Assembly: GCA_003550305.1 (NCBI GenBank)
Contig: QKYT01000630.1
Coordinates: 27,064-56,098, forward strand
Source: Glomus cerebriforme
Taxonomy: Eukaryota; Glomeromycota; Glomeromycetes; Glomerales; Glomeraceae
Direction of reading: 5' to 3'
Length of the DNA: 29,035 bases
Each line of letters opens with the position of its first letter. Positions within the stretch are counted from its first letter, which is position 1. A program made the translations under genes and the position numbers. This document shows positions 1 to 10,254 of this stretch, in pieces. A model generated the notes under the pieces. That model had not been told where the DNA came from, did not search any database, and saw nothing but the letters and a program-made list of their open reading frames with translations.

Positions 1-482
1 TGTATTAATATTTATTTATTAGAATGTTATTAAAAAAGTGGCCAAAATTTTATTAAAAAAATCAATTTATCTGACTCAAAAAGAATTTCGTGAAGAAATA
101 AAAAAATATTTGTTCAAAAATTATGAAGATTATATTAGTGATTTTACATTAAAGTCATGAAATGTAATGTATGAGAAATATTTTTATAGAAACGTAAGTT
201 TCAGTTGAATTAGAAGTTCTGCATTATTTATTCTTTTTTTTTAACCAATAGTTATTTATTATTTTCTATTAGATTCTAAAACAAATTAGAAGTAATANAG
301 GAACGTTGGTAACTAAAATCAGAAATGCAGTATTTTCTGTATTNGGAGAGCAGCAACTTCCACCTATAAAGACGAATATGCTACCTGCAGTTGTGGACAA
401 ATGGAAGAATGGAACAGCCATAAAAAATTGTTATAACAAATTATTCAAACTGATGGATGCAGCAGATAATAAAAAAAATTAA
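1..482 (+). pseudogene. Broken 3' part of an unnamed multi-exon protein family (copy 1)
   Basis: The frame runs from the left window edge (about base 14) to a GTAAGT donor at 193. It resumes after a TTAG acceptor at 272 and ends at TAA 480-482. The spliced product has a charged first exon (IYLTQKEFREEIKKY) and a second exon with QQLPPIKTNM, then DKWKNGTAIKNCYNKLF. A TGA at 158-160 interrupts exon 1, and two ambiguous bases (N) lie in exon 2. It aligns without gaps to the broken gene at 26717-27175: the intron sits at the same residue, and this stop falls on a Trp codon of the other copy. I recognise no named domain. The resemblance is seen in the sequence; that the family is lineage-specific or repeat-borne is inference. 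The 5' part lies outside the window. Confidence 0.75.
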
Positions 483-811
483 TAATAAGGTTTCGTCAAA
501 AATTAGTACTAAAAATGTTAAAAAATTTTGATCACTTTTTGATCGCTTAGAATTCAAAAAGACTTATATAACACGCATAATCAAAAAGGTTTGGTCAAAA
601 GAATTAAAAGAAGGCAGATCCCCCCTAATATTTAAATTGTTTTATGATAGTAGTTTCAGAAAGTTTATTAAATCTAGAGGTTTGAAAGAATTATAAATCC
701 CAGAATAAAATATTATTTAAAAAACTTGGTAGGTTTAAGTTTTGTGAAATAATACTATTTTTATTGTTTTTTAATTCAATTGATTCTTTCTTAAAAAATT
801 AGAAAAAAANT
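483..811. other. AT-rich spacer, no gene seen
   Basis: No convincing frame, RNA gene or ordered repeat is visible between the end of the broken left-edge gene and the acidic remnant. It may be the decayed 3' flank of that gene. Confidence 0.4.
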
Positions 812-1152
812 TTGAAAGGTGGTTTTGTTAATGATGATGAAAATAATAAATTAGAAGATAGAGAAAATGAAGTTAAACAAAATAGAGATGATGGAAAAGC
901 CGAGAAGATGAGGAAGGTGATGAAGAAGGTGAAAAAGAAGGTGGTGAAGATGAAGAAGGTAATAAAGGCGAAGGTGGTAAAGGCAATGAAGATGATAAAG
1001 GTGATAAAGATGTTGAAGATGAAGATAAGGAAGGAGCTAAAGAAATCGAAGGTGTAGGTGTAAATGAATATGAATATGAAGGCTCTATTGACGAAGATGA
1101 GAAATTAGCAATGAAGGAGTTAAAAAAAAATATAAAGGATTCTAATTATTAG
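811..1152 (+). pseudogene. Acidic low-complexity coding remnant, frameshifted
   Basis: A frame opening near 812 reads GGFVNDDENNKLEDRENE and then turns into a Lys/Met-rich run. From about 906 the neighbouring frame is a better protein: an Asp/Glu/Gly/Lys-rich stretch that ends as MKELKKNIKDSNY at TAG 1150-1152. The switch suggests a one-base frameshift in a GAAGAAGGT-type purine repeat, so the basic Lys-rich reading is probably an artefact of the wrong frame. An N sits just upstream, at about 810. Acidic tails of this sort are common at the C-termini of transposases and nuclear proteins, and nothing more specific can be said. It could also be a purine microsatellite that is open by chance. 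Confidence 0.4.
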
Positions 1153-1302
1153 TCTTTTCGAATTTAGTAATTTGGTTTTATCATATAATATAATAATAAA
1201 CATAATAAACATTAAATATATTGTTGTTATTGTATATTTTTTGGATTTTTGGATATTTTTTCAGAGTATAACAATGATTTATAAAAGCTATTAACGGGTA
1301 GG

Positions 1303-1580
1303 TTATACATAAAGTTGCGGAGTATTACATTATGTAAAATGAAATATTAATGCTAGATTACGCGTAAAGTTGCAGAGTATTACACTATGTAAAATNAAAT
1401 GTTATATAATTAGTCNTCGTAAATATTTTNAAGTATTANGNAGTNTTTCNAAATATTACGCATCTTAATATAACGGAGTATTACACTTGGTAAAATTACA
1501 GAGTATTACGCCACATAAATCATTGGAGTATTACATTCTGTAATCTTTTGATGGGGTCGTAGCTTTATGTAGTATTACAA
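1303..1580. repeat. Degenerate short repeats built on GAGTATTAC
   Basis: Two imperfect copies of a unit of about 43 bases lie at roughly 1304-1346 and 1357-1401. They share TAAAGTTGC, GAGTATTACA and TATGTAAAAT. Shorter copies of the GAGTATTAC core follow near 1475, 1501 and 1525, and a last AGTATTAC near 1571. The core often faces a TGTAA a few bases on, giving a small inverted repeat. Several N bases fall between 1396 and 1450. The array lies immediately upstream of the Plavaka-type remnant and could be its subterminal repeat region; that link is inference. Confidence 0.6.
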
Positions 1581-1639
1581 AGGCATAGATTTACAAAATA
1601 CTTCGTACTAAATAAATTCCTAATGAATGAAAGAATATT

Positions 1640-3846
1640 TAGGGACTGTTCAAATGGTAGTTGGAAACTGAAGAAACTCTTCCACTTTAAACCACTTGTT
1701 ATTCATTATTCTGTATTCGGATGCAATGACTTTTGATGGACTTGAAAAAACATCTGGTCATCTGGTATTCCTAATACTTGGAAACATTCTGAATAGGTTT
1801 CAAAATTTACCAGAAGTAAAAGTTCTTTTAGAGTTCTTACCAAAGATCCAGAATACAGGAATAAAAACAAGTGAAACATTTAAAAATTTACAATGTAAAG
1901 TATTCCACAAATGTTTTACTATTATGCTTCGATCTTTACTAAAAAGACCTGATACGCTATATTTTGGAGTTAAAGGGTGACATATGTATTTTGCTGCGCA
2001 AATATCTTTTTTTCTTTTAGATATGCTCGAAGCTAATGAAATAACTGCAACGTATAAATCATCTCATTGTAAAATGCCTTGTCATACCTGCATGGTCCCA
2101 CAAAATGACCTAAATAATATGAACATTGCTTCGAAGAATATGTCTATTAAAACTCACAAAAATATGCAAAAAGTTATACAAGAAGATCAAGAAAAAGACT
2201 TTTTTGTGCACCCTATTGAAAATGCTTTCTGGAAATTCTTGTAAATATATCATATAAAAAGATAATTGCAGATTTGCAGTATATTAATTAAACTAATAAA
2301 AATTTTATAGAGAACTGAATATTTATGAAGCTTGTGTTCTGAACCGTTTGCACCATATCGATCTTGGACTCTTTAAATACCAACTGGAATTTACGCAAGA
2401 AATCTTAAAGATCATTGAAGGAATAGAGCTACAGAAGATTTTTGATGATCACCTCTATCAGATTCCTCACTTTTCTGGCCTTAAATTACCAAGTAAATTA
2501 GGCCAATTAAAGGTCACTACAGCATCAGATTATCAGAATATCATGAAAATCATTATTTTTGCTCTAGATGATATTTTTGCCAGCGAATGGAATGAAATAA
2601 CTTGTAATGAACTTTGTAATCTCTATTCAAAATTCAATAATATGTATATTATGAGCAGAAAAGAATTATATACGGAAAGTGAGATAAAAGAATTCGAGGT
2701 CAGTACTGCATTTCATTAAAATTGATAAAGTCTAGAATATTAACAAATTCTATTAATAGAAATCAATTATCAATTGGTGTACTAACTTTAAGAGTATCTT
2801 TGCTCCATTATCATCGACAGAATGCAGATTTCCTAAACTGCATAGCTGGCATTATCATGCAGGTAACTGGATATTCAGGGGCCATTATTAAAAGTTGCAA
2901 ATTATAGTTTCACAATTAATTTTAAGTTCTGTTGCAGTTCCTATGATTTGTAAATATGGAGTATTAAATGGACTGTCAACCAAAACTTATGAGACTCTTT
3001 ATAAGTTTTATGTCAAAAATCCTTACCAGTTATCAAATAGGAAAGATGTGATGCAGCAACTGATAAACACTATTAGTTAAAATATAAATAAATCAAAATA
3101 TTTCTTTTCTAAATAATTGAATACAAGTCTAATACTGACTTTCTGTAAACAAGATGCAATAAAATGGCTCTGAAGACCAGTAAAGTCGCTCAAAATAAAA
3201 TCAAAGGATTCGGAAAGTTCCTGTTAGAGTTATGCCTGGATGAAATTGACTAAAAAATAAAATTTCTTAAAAAATCAGAAAATTCACCACATGTTAATAT
3301 CATCGAAGATTTATCCCAAACAATTTCAGCTCTCAATATCTTTCTAGATACGTCTTCATAGAATTCAGAAAGTAGTGATTTTTACATTAAAATTTATAAA
3401 TCAGTTCATTTAGAAAATAGAAAGATCTTAAGAACTTCTGAAGAATTCCAGGGTAAAAAATAGTTCAGTAATGTGGCAGTAACTCCTGCGAAGGATTAAG
3501 AAATTCAATATGGCTCAGATGAAGGTGCTTGGTATGAAAAGGTAAGTAAACATTAAGAATATCAAGTTATATTTTTTTTCTTTAGTTTTTTTAACAGAAT
3601 CTATTTTTAAAGATATTGTTACTGTTTAAATTCTTTCAGGAGTCATCCAAAGAGCTGTATGAACTCATACTTGTTCACTAGTATGATATTAAACAATTAG
3701 AACCTGAAGTTTATGGCTGTTCACATTTGTATTACACTGAAGAATACAATACAATTCTGATTGGTTTTATTAACTAAGAAGTCCATATTGTACTAAGATT
3801 TGATAAAAAAAAAAACTATTTCTTATTAAATAAATATATTTTTTAA
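1640..3846 (+). pseudogene. Decayed Plavaka-type (CACTA-related) transposase
   Basis: Conserved blocks occur in order across several frames: ILYSDAMTFDGLEKTSGH, FHKCFTIMLRSLLKRPD, then a Cys cluster CKMPCHTCMV near 2072-2096. These are followed by HPIENAFWKF, HHIDLGLFKYQLEF, LHSWHYHA near 2840, ETLYKFYVKNPYQLSNRKD, and a tail ending YGCSHLYYTEEYN. This order and the YSDA and CHTC motifs match, from memory, Plavaka-family transposases of fungi, so the family name is a recall-based call. Introns remain visible, for example 3542-3639. The frame is broken by shifts near 1700 and 2715 and by stops at 1978, 3461, 3497, 3679 and 3775. Where I can judge, these sit at expected Trp or Gln codons. It is not functional. 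The left boundary is uncertain. Confidence 0.75.
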
Positions 3847-4034
3847 TAAATTCAGAAAAAAGGCAAGAAATTTTGGTAAAATTAACCGAAAGTTAATAAA
3901 ACTTCAGTTCTGCACACAATAAGAATTAAAAAAACTAAGTTAAAAAATTAAAGTTAAAAAATCAAAACCCAAAGTTTTATTTAAAAAAAATTGAAAACCA
4001 AGAAGTTTAAATGAAATAAACTTTTTTTTTTACT

Positions 4035-4275
4035 TTGCAAATTGTTGCAGATTTGTTTGTAAAAATAATGACAAATTTGCATTTTACAGATGTTCGCAGA
4101 ACTCTATTAAAAGTTTGGTAATAATTTGCATATTACAGATTCGTGGCAATTTTTATTAAAGAACTGTGCAAATATAACGATATTACAAATTTGCACAGAT
4201 CTGTGAACTAAAAAATTTGCCAATGTAATGATCATCCAGGTGATAATCATCTAGGTAACAATCACCCAGGTGACA
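4035..4275. repeat. Right-flank repeats and palindromes, ending in a 15-base x3 tandem repeat
   Basis: Two related units begin at 4074 and 4123 (AATTTGCATNTTACAGAT, 49 bases apart). Next comes a perfect 10-base inverted repeat, CTGTGCAAAT at 4164-4173 with its partner at 4189-4198. It overlaps the perfect 12-base palindrome CACAGATCTGTG at 4194-4205. Three exact-length 15-base units follow at 4231-4245, 4246-4260 and 4261-4275, consensus ATCAYCYAGGTRAYA. The cluster lies just past the Plavaka-type remnant and may be the other end of that element, though I could not find matching terminal inverted repeats. Confidence 0.6.
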
Positions 4276-6097
4276 TTTAGCAATTCACTATAAATAATTA
4301 TTTTAAAAATATATCTTTAATTTTTAAGGATTTTATAATTTATCATCATGGTGATGCATCACTAGTATTACATGATTCATAATTCTGGCCAAAATTAAAT
4401 AATTTGCAATAAAATTATCTTTTTAGAAATTTTGTATAATCCAAAATTTTAATTTTTGAAAGAATAAAATTATTTTTTTTTGGATTGTATAATGTTATCT
4501 AAGATTCAAATAAGAAAAGTTTGGCCAATATTATAAAATTTGGGCAAAATTAAATATGTGATAAATAATATATGACAAATAGTATTTATCATACCAAAAA
4601 AAATCTAAATCTCTAAAATAAATAATAAAAATGGAAAACTATAGTATGACGCAGAGAGTAAAAAGGTAATCTAGTTGCAGATTATTTGATTTAAGCCAGA
4701 ATTATGGAATTACGTGACATAAGCAATACATTATTAGTATAAGTTATATGATATAATAAGTTACGTGACAGAAATAACAATGTATCATTATGATGATAAA
4801 TTACTTTTTTCTTAATTTAAATTTTTTTATTTTTCAATTTTTTCAAAAAACCTAAATGTTAAATAAATAATTAAGTTGAAATAGTTTTAGGATCTTAGAA
4901 ATTCTATAAATAGATTACCATTAAAATGGATAAAGCTATGAGAAAATATTTTGCAAATTATTATTTAAAATAGTTAAATTACATATATAAAAAGAAGGTA
5001 AGATAAATATTATTATGAATATTTTTCTTTTTTAAACATTTAGCCAATAAGATTTTGGGTAAAGTTCTAATTTTTTAAAATAATCTTTATATATAGTTTC
5101 TGGAGTTCTATAGTTTTACAGTTAGAACTTGATATAATAAACCCTTCGGTTCAATGATTTTGGTTCATTATAATGAGCATTTGAAAAAATGAGTTTTTCT
5201 TGATATACTGATTTAAATAGTAAATAATATAAAAATTTGCTATACAGAAAAATTATTCATTATTGTATTATGTGTATTTATATTATTTGTTATTTCTATA
5301 TTTTATTCATAAAATATTTCCGTTATTTTTTTTAAAAAAAAAATCCTAATTAAAGTTAATAAATTTAATTGAATTAATATATTTCAACCTAATATCTATT
5401 AGTCACTTTAAAATTTTTTGGTGAGATTTTATGTAAATTAATCAAGTTTTTACATTAACCAATACTTCTATTAAGGAAATGACAGAAATAATTTTTTCTT
5501 TATCTTATAAATCATTTGCATTTGGGTTTAGTCTTGCTGTTTTAACAATTTCATCATTTAATAATAAATAAAGTAAGAAATCTTTTTTTATAATGATTAG
5601 TAAATTGAAAAAAAAATTGTTATCAGTTAATCATTATTTATAAATAAATACATATTAATAGTTTACAATTAGACTTCATTATATGTAATATTATAAAATT
5701 TATAATAAAATTATTATATAGTAATAAAATTAATTATAGGTAATTTTGGTTTAAGAAAAAAGTTTATTATAAGCTAAAATCAGTTTATCACGAATTGTTA
5801 TATCGAGTTCTAACTATATATAAAAAGTATTTTACTTATTAATGTTAAAATATTAAAAATATACTTAAATTAGTATTATTTAAAATTCACTAAAATCTTT
5901 ATATTTTAAAAGTTTAAGTTTATATAAAATATAATAAAAAAAGTATTTATTTTGAATAATAAGTAATTACAAATATGACTTCATCTACTAAATAAAAAAT
6001 AAAAGAATAATATAATATTTTTATTATAATCATATAAAAATGAAATTTTATTAGTAATATTAGAGAAGTTATTAATATTATTCGTGTCATATGATTA
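4276..6097. other. AT-rich spacer with dispersed-repeat fragments, no gene
   Basis: No supportable coding frame. The only structure is a dispersed-repeat fragment near 4378-4555 (listed separately) and a weaker copy of its palindrome near 4687-4704. The rest is very AT-rich with homopolymer tracts. Confidence 0.5.
4378..4555 (-). repeat. Fragment of the TAATTYTGGCCARAATTA / TCCAAAAAAAG repeat family, reverse orientation
   Basis: The palindrome variant TAATTCTGGCCAAAATTA lies at 4380-4397. It is followed by reverse-strand copies of the family's TATACAAAAT/TCCAAAAAAA blocks (4425-4445 and 4469-4496). A second palindrome variant with a GGG centre lies at 4535-4552. Order and orientation match, in reverse, the elements at 25142-25536 and 25557-25826. 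Confidence 0.55.
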
Positions 6098-6237
6098 TAC
6101 ACTGATCTACAAAAAGTATTCAGATTTTCATCATATGATGTCATATTCCTGTGTTATAAATAGCGATTTCTTCCTATCATACATATAAATAAAGGAGATA
6201 ACAAGATATTTGGTTTTCACTTCTTTTCTAGTTTTAA

Positions 6238-7252
6238 ATGCGTAAAAATAAAGTTTTAAAGACTCACAGGGAACAAATTATTGGTGCATATCTTAGTGGA
6301 ATTAAGCAAAGAGTTATTTTAACACAGTTTAATATTCTGATCAGTATTGTAAGTGATATTATAAAAAGATATAAAGAAACAGGGTCTATAGAACCAAAGC
6401 AATGGTTTGAATGACTAAAAGTACTCAGTAAACGTGATATTCAAGTTTTAAAGCATATCATTCAAACTGCCCAGTTTTCTTCTCTAGGTGATGTGATAGA
6501 TAAGCTAAATACCAGTCTTAACATAACTGTATACTATAATACTATCAGAAATTGTCTTCATGGTGAAGGTCTTAGAAGTTATATCATATAAAAAAAATCA
6601 CATTTGACCCAAAAATATTGAACTAACCGCTTGAGATAGTATAAAGAAAAAAAAACTGAATAGAGGAATAAAAACAAGTGATATGGTCAGATAAGTTAAG
6701 GTTCACACTTTTCCAATCAGATAGTCAAGTAAGGGTGTGGAGAAGTTCTAGAGAAGCATACAATCAAGATTGTATTCAATCTACAATTAAATTTGGGAAA
6801 GGATTAGTAATATTTTGGGGGTGTTTTGGTTAGCATGGGATCGGCCCTTTGGTTATAATGAAAGAAAATATGGATTCCAATGAATATGTTAATATTCTGG
6901 CTAATCATTTTATCCTATGGGTTGACAATTATCCTAATTCTATTTTTCAGTAAGATGGAGTAGTATATCATACTTTAAATTATAGTGTTTAGTGAATGAG
7001 AATACATAGTATTCCAATTTTAGATTGGGTAATGCAAAACCCTAATCTGAATCTGATTGAAAATTTGTGAAATTATTTGGATTATCAGGTACGAAAAGAA
7101 AGCTTTTGCCTAAGTTTAAGCAGGAATTAATTAGGATAATACAAGAGGAATGGTGAAAAATTACTATTGAAATATGTCATTGTCTAATTTTAAGTATGCC
7201 TGATCAGATTAAAGCAGTAATTAAGGCCAAAGGTAACTATACTAAATATTGA
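6238..7252 (+). pseudogene. Decayed Tc1/mariner transposase (DDE type)
   Basis: An ATG at 6238 opens an N-terminal helix-turn-helix region (THREQIIGAYLSGIKQRV). The catalytic domain follows in pieces: WSDKLRFTLFQSD (first Asp), VIFWGCFG and GIGPLVIM, NSIFQ-stop-DG (second Asp), and NPNLNLIENL (the Glu). The C-terminus is KAVIKAKGNYTKY with TGA 7250-7252. All three DDE positions are still readable. The gene is dead: stops at 6412, 6619, 6637, 6831, 6951, 6990, 6993 and 7068, plus frame changes near 6660 and 7100. Several stops sit at strongly conserved family residues: TAG for Trp in WGCFGWHG, TAA for Gln in FQQD, TGA for Trp in IENLW. The family assignment rests on motif order. Confidence 0.88.
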
Positions 7253-7689
7253 TTTATTCACTATAATATTTTTAGTATAACTAATGTGCACCCGTTTAAC
7301 TTTGTAAATGGTTAGTAAATACAGCTTAAAAAAATATAATTAAAATAATTTTTATTTTTTATTATTGAAAAATTTCTGGATATACAACATTACAAGTATA
7401 TTCAATTAAATTTATATTATTTACATAATCATTATCTACATTATCTATATTATTTTTTAATTGTTTAATATTAAGACATTTTGACATTCTTTAAGAGCTT
7501 CCCTATTCATTTTTATAAATATAAGTTATATATTATATATAATATATATAAAACTTTTGAAAAAAAATACAAAAAATAAAAAAATTTAAAAAATTATAAT
7601 GACACATTTTATTAAATTACATCATATCAGCTTACAAAATCTGACATAATTTTAAAAAATTCAAAATTTGTCACAATTTCAGTCAGAAA

Positions 7690-7910
7690 TTACTGATTTG
7701 TAAAATTACCTTTTTTGGAAATCTATATCACCAAAATTTCCTTTTTTGGAATATTGCATTAGACATTTCATCAAGGAATAAAATTGCTTTTTTTTGGATT
7801 TGTATAACATTTACAACGAATAAGATTTACATTACACAATTCATGAGATTTATTTATACAGTTAGTCTAAATGTGACACCACGTGACTGCAATGATTTTA
7901 AATAGATAGA
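7690..7910 (-). repeat. Helitron-like repeat fragment nested in the Tc1/mariner element
   Basis: Read on the minus strand from 7910, it begins TCTATCTATTTAAAA. It continues through TTTAGACTAACTGTATAAAT, GTTATACAAATCCAAAAAAA and two more TTCCAAAAAAGG blocks. The same order occurs in the elements starting at 25142 and 25557. Its 3' hairpin end is not seen, so the copy is truncated or diverged. It contains a CACGTG palindrome near 7890. Confidence 0.6.
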
Positions 7911-8609
7911 AGATAACTTTATATTTTATATTTTAATATAATAAAATTTATTTACCAATTAATAAATACAAAAAAATTTTTTATATGAACATAAAATTAT
8001 GAATTTTATACATAAATTTTATAAATAAAAAAAAAATCTGAATACTTTTTGTAGGCCAGTATATATATATTAGGAAAATGAACCCTATTTAAGTCTATCA
8101 ATCATTATATCAAGATCAAAAATAATAAATTATAGTGTTATATGTATTAAGTGTTATACAATTTACATAAGTGTCATGTGACTTTAGCATAAGTATTATG
8201 CCATTATGTAATCTTTTTTTTTAGTATATTTTAGGGTATTTTTTAAAAAAGTATTATATAATTATGATGTATTTTCAAAAAAGAAAATAAAATTAATATT
8301 TGTGATGAGAACAAAAATGGGAAATAAAATATTTTTTGTTAAATCATTATAGTAAATAGTCCTTCACTAATGCTCTAGATAATAAATTCTTTATTTTTAC
8401 TAATTATTCTATAAACTTGTGATAAGTTATACTTTTCTTATTTAGAGGATATATTCATAATTTATCATTAGCACATAATTACATATTCTTTTTGAATTTC
8501 TATAATTATAAATAAACTCGATTAATTTGTTTTAAAAAAAAAATTATTCTATAAACTTAGAATTTTTTTTAAAATGTTAAATTTTATTTATTATATATAT
8601 TTATTACAT

Positions 8610-8735
8610 CTTTTAATTTTGACCTACCCAAAAAAAGGCAATTTTGTATCTTATCAAAAATCAAACTTGAGTTATACAAGATTCTAAAAAAGGGCATTAA
8701 TTCATTGATCATTTAATTTTAGCCAGAATTATAAT
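8610..8735 (+). repeat. Fragment of the same dispersed Helitron-like family
   Basis: It carries CCCAAAAAAAGGCAATTTTG, then GTTATACAAGATTCTAAAAA, and ends in the palindrome variant TAATTTTAGCCAGAATTA at 8714-8731. Orientation is plus. No terminal TC or hairpin/CTRR end is visible. Confidence 0.5.
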
Positions 8736-8784
8736 ATCATATGACCCTGATAATATTAACCAAAAACATACCCAATATACTACT

Positions 8785-9030
8785 TCACAATGAGAGGTAG
8801 CAACCAGGTCAACCATCCCAAGAGTATTCCCTCTGATCCCTTAAAATAAGTTAAAGGAGAGTCATATCCTAACACCCCAAACTGTCAGATCCATCAGAAG
8901 GACCATTTGGCCCAAAAGTTTAATCCAGGAGGTTCCTAAGGAGAATGCTTTAGACAGCAAGTCCAGAACATAGGCTGAGGTCGGCGATGGGAGCCTTGAA
9001 TCCTGAGCAGTATCGGCGGGAGCACATGAC
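8785..9030 (-). other. GC-richer patch of unknown nature, possible decayed coding fragment
   Basis: About 245 bases stand out as clearly less AT-rich than the flanks (for example GGTCGGCGATGGGAGCC and GCAGTATCGGCGGGAGC). On the minus strand one frame reads through with short coding-like pieces (NLLD, TFGPNGPSDGSDSLGC, DQREYSWDG, PGCYLSL). It is interrupted by TAA, TAA, TAG, TAA and TGA. Most of these could be changed Gln codons, as in the neighbouring decayed elements. I do not recognise the protein, and no tRNA or 5S-like promoter boxes are convincing. A repeat-family remnant is the likeliest reading. Confidence 0.35.
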
Positions 9031-10254
9031 ATTATTTTCAATTTTATTGATTTAAATTTCGGCCAACAAATACTTAATAATTTTGGGCAAAATTACAAAT
9101 CACGTGGAGGTGAAAAAATTTCTGGTTAACCACTAGATGTTTTACTACTTTTATTCATGTATATAAAGTTGTTTAATAATTCCATTATTATAAAAAGAAA
9201 ATATATTAAACCATAATTTTGTAAAAGTATTTCCTTTTAAATTTTATTAATAAGAATTTTAAGAAATACAGAAAGCGCAGTTCAAAAAAAAGAAAAAGGA
9301 ATCAATAGTTTAATCAAATCAATATTAATTATTTAATAATGATATATAAAACTACATGATTTAAAAATATAGTAAATTAAAAAGTAACTTTAAGGAACAG
9401 ATGCTATAGCTAAGCTAAATTGCGCTATTTTTTGGGGGCTTCTGATCCTGTACATTTGACCCGCATATATGTATATACAGTATTTGCTTACCCGATGATC
9501 ATTTCAATTTCCCGACCATTTAGGTTATATTGTAACATTGTTATCTCCATAAAGGAATATATTTAGATACAAAAAAATAAAGCTCTGAAAACCCTAATAT
9601 GTAAGAGAAATAACTTGTCGATCAAAATTACGATCTGTAAGTTCAGTTCTTGGCACATACATGATTTTCAATAATAAATTTGTATTTCGTACGTTCAATT
9701 AATTAATTAGTTTATATTTTGCATTATTTTTCTAATTTTGATTGTACAATAATAAGTAATTCAAGTTGTATATTAAAATTGCCAAGCTGAGCTAATACGG
9801 GCAAAGCGTGGTGGCTTCTTTCGGGAGTCTCGGGAGACTTTGCACGGAAACATTATTTAGCATAAGAAATGATCGGTAACGAATAAATAAAATCTTCCCA
9901 TTTATAGATTTTTTTTTACTTCGGAATTATAAATAAAACCATGCGCTAAATTTAATACATTTTGAAACATTGGTAATTGAAGTTGTACTTGGCGATCATT
10001 TTTCCTTGTCGTAACTGATAATTTATTGAGCGTTACACAATTATTTACAGAATTAGTTTTATAGTTGTAATATGAAACTTAACTCTTGACAATTCTAATA
10101 TTACACCTAATTTACACCTTCTTTTGATTTTTATAAAAAAAAAAAAAATTTCTTAGAAATTTTTTTATAATTTACACTCTTTTACTTATCAAAATTTTGA
10201 GGTGGAGGGAGCAACGAGGACTTAACTTCTACTGTATTTGATAATATATTATAA
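9031..10254. other. Upstream region of the kelch gene, no gene seen
   Basis: AT-rich with no coding frame. It contains a palindrome variant TAATTTTGGGCAAAATTA at 9078-9095, a CACGTG at about 9101, and a more GC-rich stem-forming patch at 9800-9845. A run TAATATATTATAA lies directly before the kelch ATG. Confidence 0.45.

Larger units (their letters stand above)
6100..8061 (+). mobile_element. Tc1/mariner element with terminal inverted repeats and TA duplication
   Basis: The left end at 6100 begins CACTGATCTACAAAAAG and continues to about 6128. The right end, about 8033-8061, is its near-perfect inverse and ends TACTTTTTGTAGGCCAGTA. Both ends are flanked by TA (6098-6099 and 8062-8063), the target duplication expected for this superfamily. 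A decayed transposase gene occupies 6238-7252. The element is about 1.96 kb, long for this type, and part of the surplus is a Helitron-like fragment at about 7690-7910. Confidence 0.85.

Noticed and set aside
2722..3080. Two short open frames (61 residues each) inside the Plavaka-type region
   Set aside because: The first is a shadow frame. The true coding blocks run in another frame (LHSWHYHA, then ETLYKFYVKNPYQ after an apparent intron).
5947..6144. 65-residue minus-strand open frame
   Set aside because: It covers the left terminal repeat of the Tc1/mariner element and is a composition-driven hydrophobic frame without motifs.
8785..9030. tRNA- or 5S-derived SINE in the GC-richer patch
   Set aside because: No convincing A and B boxes or cloverleaf could be found on either strand.
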